From: Ichthyophonus hoferi
Taxonomy: Eukaryota; Opisthokonta; Ichthyosporea; Ichthyophonida; Ichthyophonidae
Reading direction: 5' to 3'
DNA: 46,332 nucleotides
NCBI GenBank assembly: GCA_002751075.1
Contig: NAOQ01000172.1
Location: 37,336-83,667 of the forward strand
The translations under genes and the position numbers were made by a program. Positions 45,678 to 46,332 of this stretch are shown one piece after another. Position 1 is the stretch's first letter. Each line of letters starts with the position of its first letter. The notes below the pieces were generated by a model, which had not been told where the DNA came from, did not search any database, and worked only from the letters and a program-made list of their open reading frames with translations.

Positions 45678-46332
45678 ATGTCTAGGTTTGCCGTTGACAA
45701 TAACTCCGAAGAAGATATTATTTCCAGAGAGTCACACGACAATGATGATCACAGGATTATGGCAGAGACTCTCTCCAATATTGAGATACGTTCAGATGGC
45801 AGTCCTACCAGCAGTAGTTTGTCTGATATAAGTGACTTAAGTAACCCAAAAGGAATGGAACCTCTTTACCCTACTAAACCCAAGGCAGATAGTTTTATGG
45901 CAGAGGTAAGAAACAATGCCTCTAAAGCTAAAAACGTCACAACACGGTGGATTAAGAACGAATTTAAAGGATATGGTGTGTTCGAATGGGCTGCTTTATT
46001 TTTACCTTGCCTGACATGGCTACGTGTATATCAATTCAAGAATTATTTTATTAAAGATATGATAGCGGGTCTCTCTGTAGGTCTTCTCCTCATCCCGCAG
46101 TCTATGTCCTATGCCAGTCTGGCTGGATTGCCTTTTGAATACGGTCTGTATGGAGCCTTTGTACCTGTTGTTTTCTATTTATTAGGGGGATCATGTCTAC
46201 AACTAGCCGTTGGCCCTGTTGCGATTGTCTCCTTGATGCTAAGTGCCAGTATACGCGACATAGTAGGTTATAGTAGCATTAATCCAAATAACCCCGAAAA
46301 TGTGGATCTACAAACAGACTACAACATGGTTG
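45678..46332 (+). CDS. SulP/SLC26-type sulfate or anion transporter, 5' part (runs off the window)
   Basis: These membrane proteins move sulfate and other anions, as symporters or exchangers. From an ATG at 45678 the frame is open for 218 residues to the window edge, so the C-terminal helices and STAS domain lie outside. Residues 1–125 are a polar cytosolic N-terminus with a Ser-rich stretch (SPTSSSLSDISDLS) that could be phosphorylated. At about 127–190 come the SulP signature and first helices: MIAGLSVGLLLIPQSMSYA, LAGLPFEYGLYGAFVPVVFY, and QLAVGPVAIVSLM. The PQSMSYA...GLYGAFVP...LAVGPVA pattern also resembles plant and fungal SULTR proteins. No splice donor is needed up to the edge. Substrate cannot be told from this part. 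A CpG-rich CGCGCGCG run lies about 20 bp upstream of the ATG. Confidence 0.88.
   Translation, partial: MSRFAVDNNSEEDIISRESHDNDDHRIMAETLSNIEIRSDGSPTSSSLSDISDLSNPKGMEPLYPTKPKADSFMAEVRNNASKAKNVTTRWIKNEFKGYGVFEWAALFLPCLTWLRVYQFKNYFIKDMIAGLSVGLLLIPQSMSYASLAGLPFEYGLYGAFVPVVFYLLGGSCLQLAVGPVAIVSLMLSASIRDIVGYSSINPNNPENVDLQTDYNMV

Noticed and set aside
1-46332. CRISPR array, operons, bacterial promoters, tRNA or rRNA genes
   Set aside because: The genes are spliced and eukaryotic. I saw no regularly spaced identical repeats with unique spacers and no complete tRNA or rRNA; the B-box-like motif in repeat F has no convincing partner A box.

Overview
This window looks like AT-rich nuclear DNA from an animal. 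It holds small to medium genes with short GT–AG introns, several TATA-type promoters, many (AT)n and related microsatellites, and much decayed dispersed repeat. The gene set (an ADAM10-type metalloprotease, a KCTD-type BTB protein, an RGS protein, a CBM21 glycogen-targeting PP1 subunit, a C9orf85/DUF2039 homologue and an SLC26/SulP transporter) is animal-like. I think an early-branching animal such as a sponge is plausible, but the sequence alone does not fix the taxon.

Layout, left to right. 1–2.5 kb is AT-rich spacer, ending in a perfect cAMP-response element. 2.6–3.4 kb (+) is a single-exon PP1 glycogen-targeting subunit. 3.4–6 kb is spacer with only weak open frames. About 6.2–8.06 kb is a decayed Ty1/copia retrotransposon fossil, followed by a ~200-bp repeat (R) whose second copy lies at 31.9 kb. 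8.3–10.7 kb is spacer with other repeats. 10.7–12.9 kb (−) is a two-exon RGS protein gene. 14.3–16.3 kb is a repeat cluster split by a 624-bp gap. 16.9–23.4 kb (−) is a 16-exon ADAM10-like gene, divergent from a four-exon four-transmembrane protein gene at 24.5–27.2 kb (+). 28–29.6 kb is repeat. 30.2–33.7 kb (−) is a three-exon C9orf85/DUF2039 homologue. A 140-bp gap at 34.2 kb has nearly the same sequence on both sides. 36.2–36.7 kb (+) is a divergent histone H3 variant that I read as a candidate CENP-A. 37.5 kb holds a 26-bp-stem hairpin. 37.9–39.1 kb (−) is a second cluster of the 15 kb repeats, with signal-peptide-like frames. 39.7–40.7 kb (+) is a BTB(KCTD)–SPRY-like protein. 41–45 kb is a third repeat cluster. 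The 5' part of a SulP/SLC26 anion transporter gene runs off the right edge from 45.68 kb.

The genes do not form a pathway; they are ordinary neighbours on a chromosome. Each spliced model rests on consensus splice sites, matching codon phase at every junction and protein-family similarity judged by eye. The most unusual material is the set of short coding-like repeats at 15.8, 38.2 and 42.3 kb (family A), the hairpin at 37.5 kb and the divergent H3.
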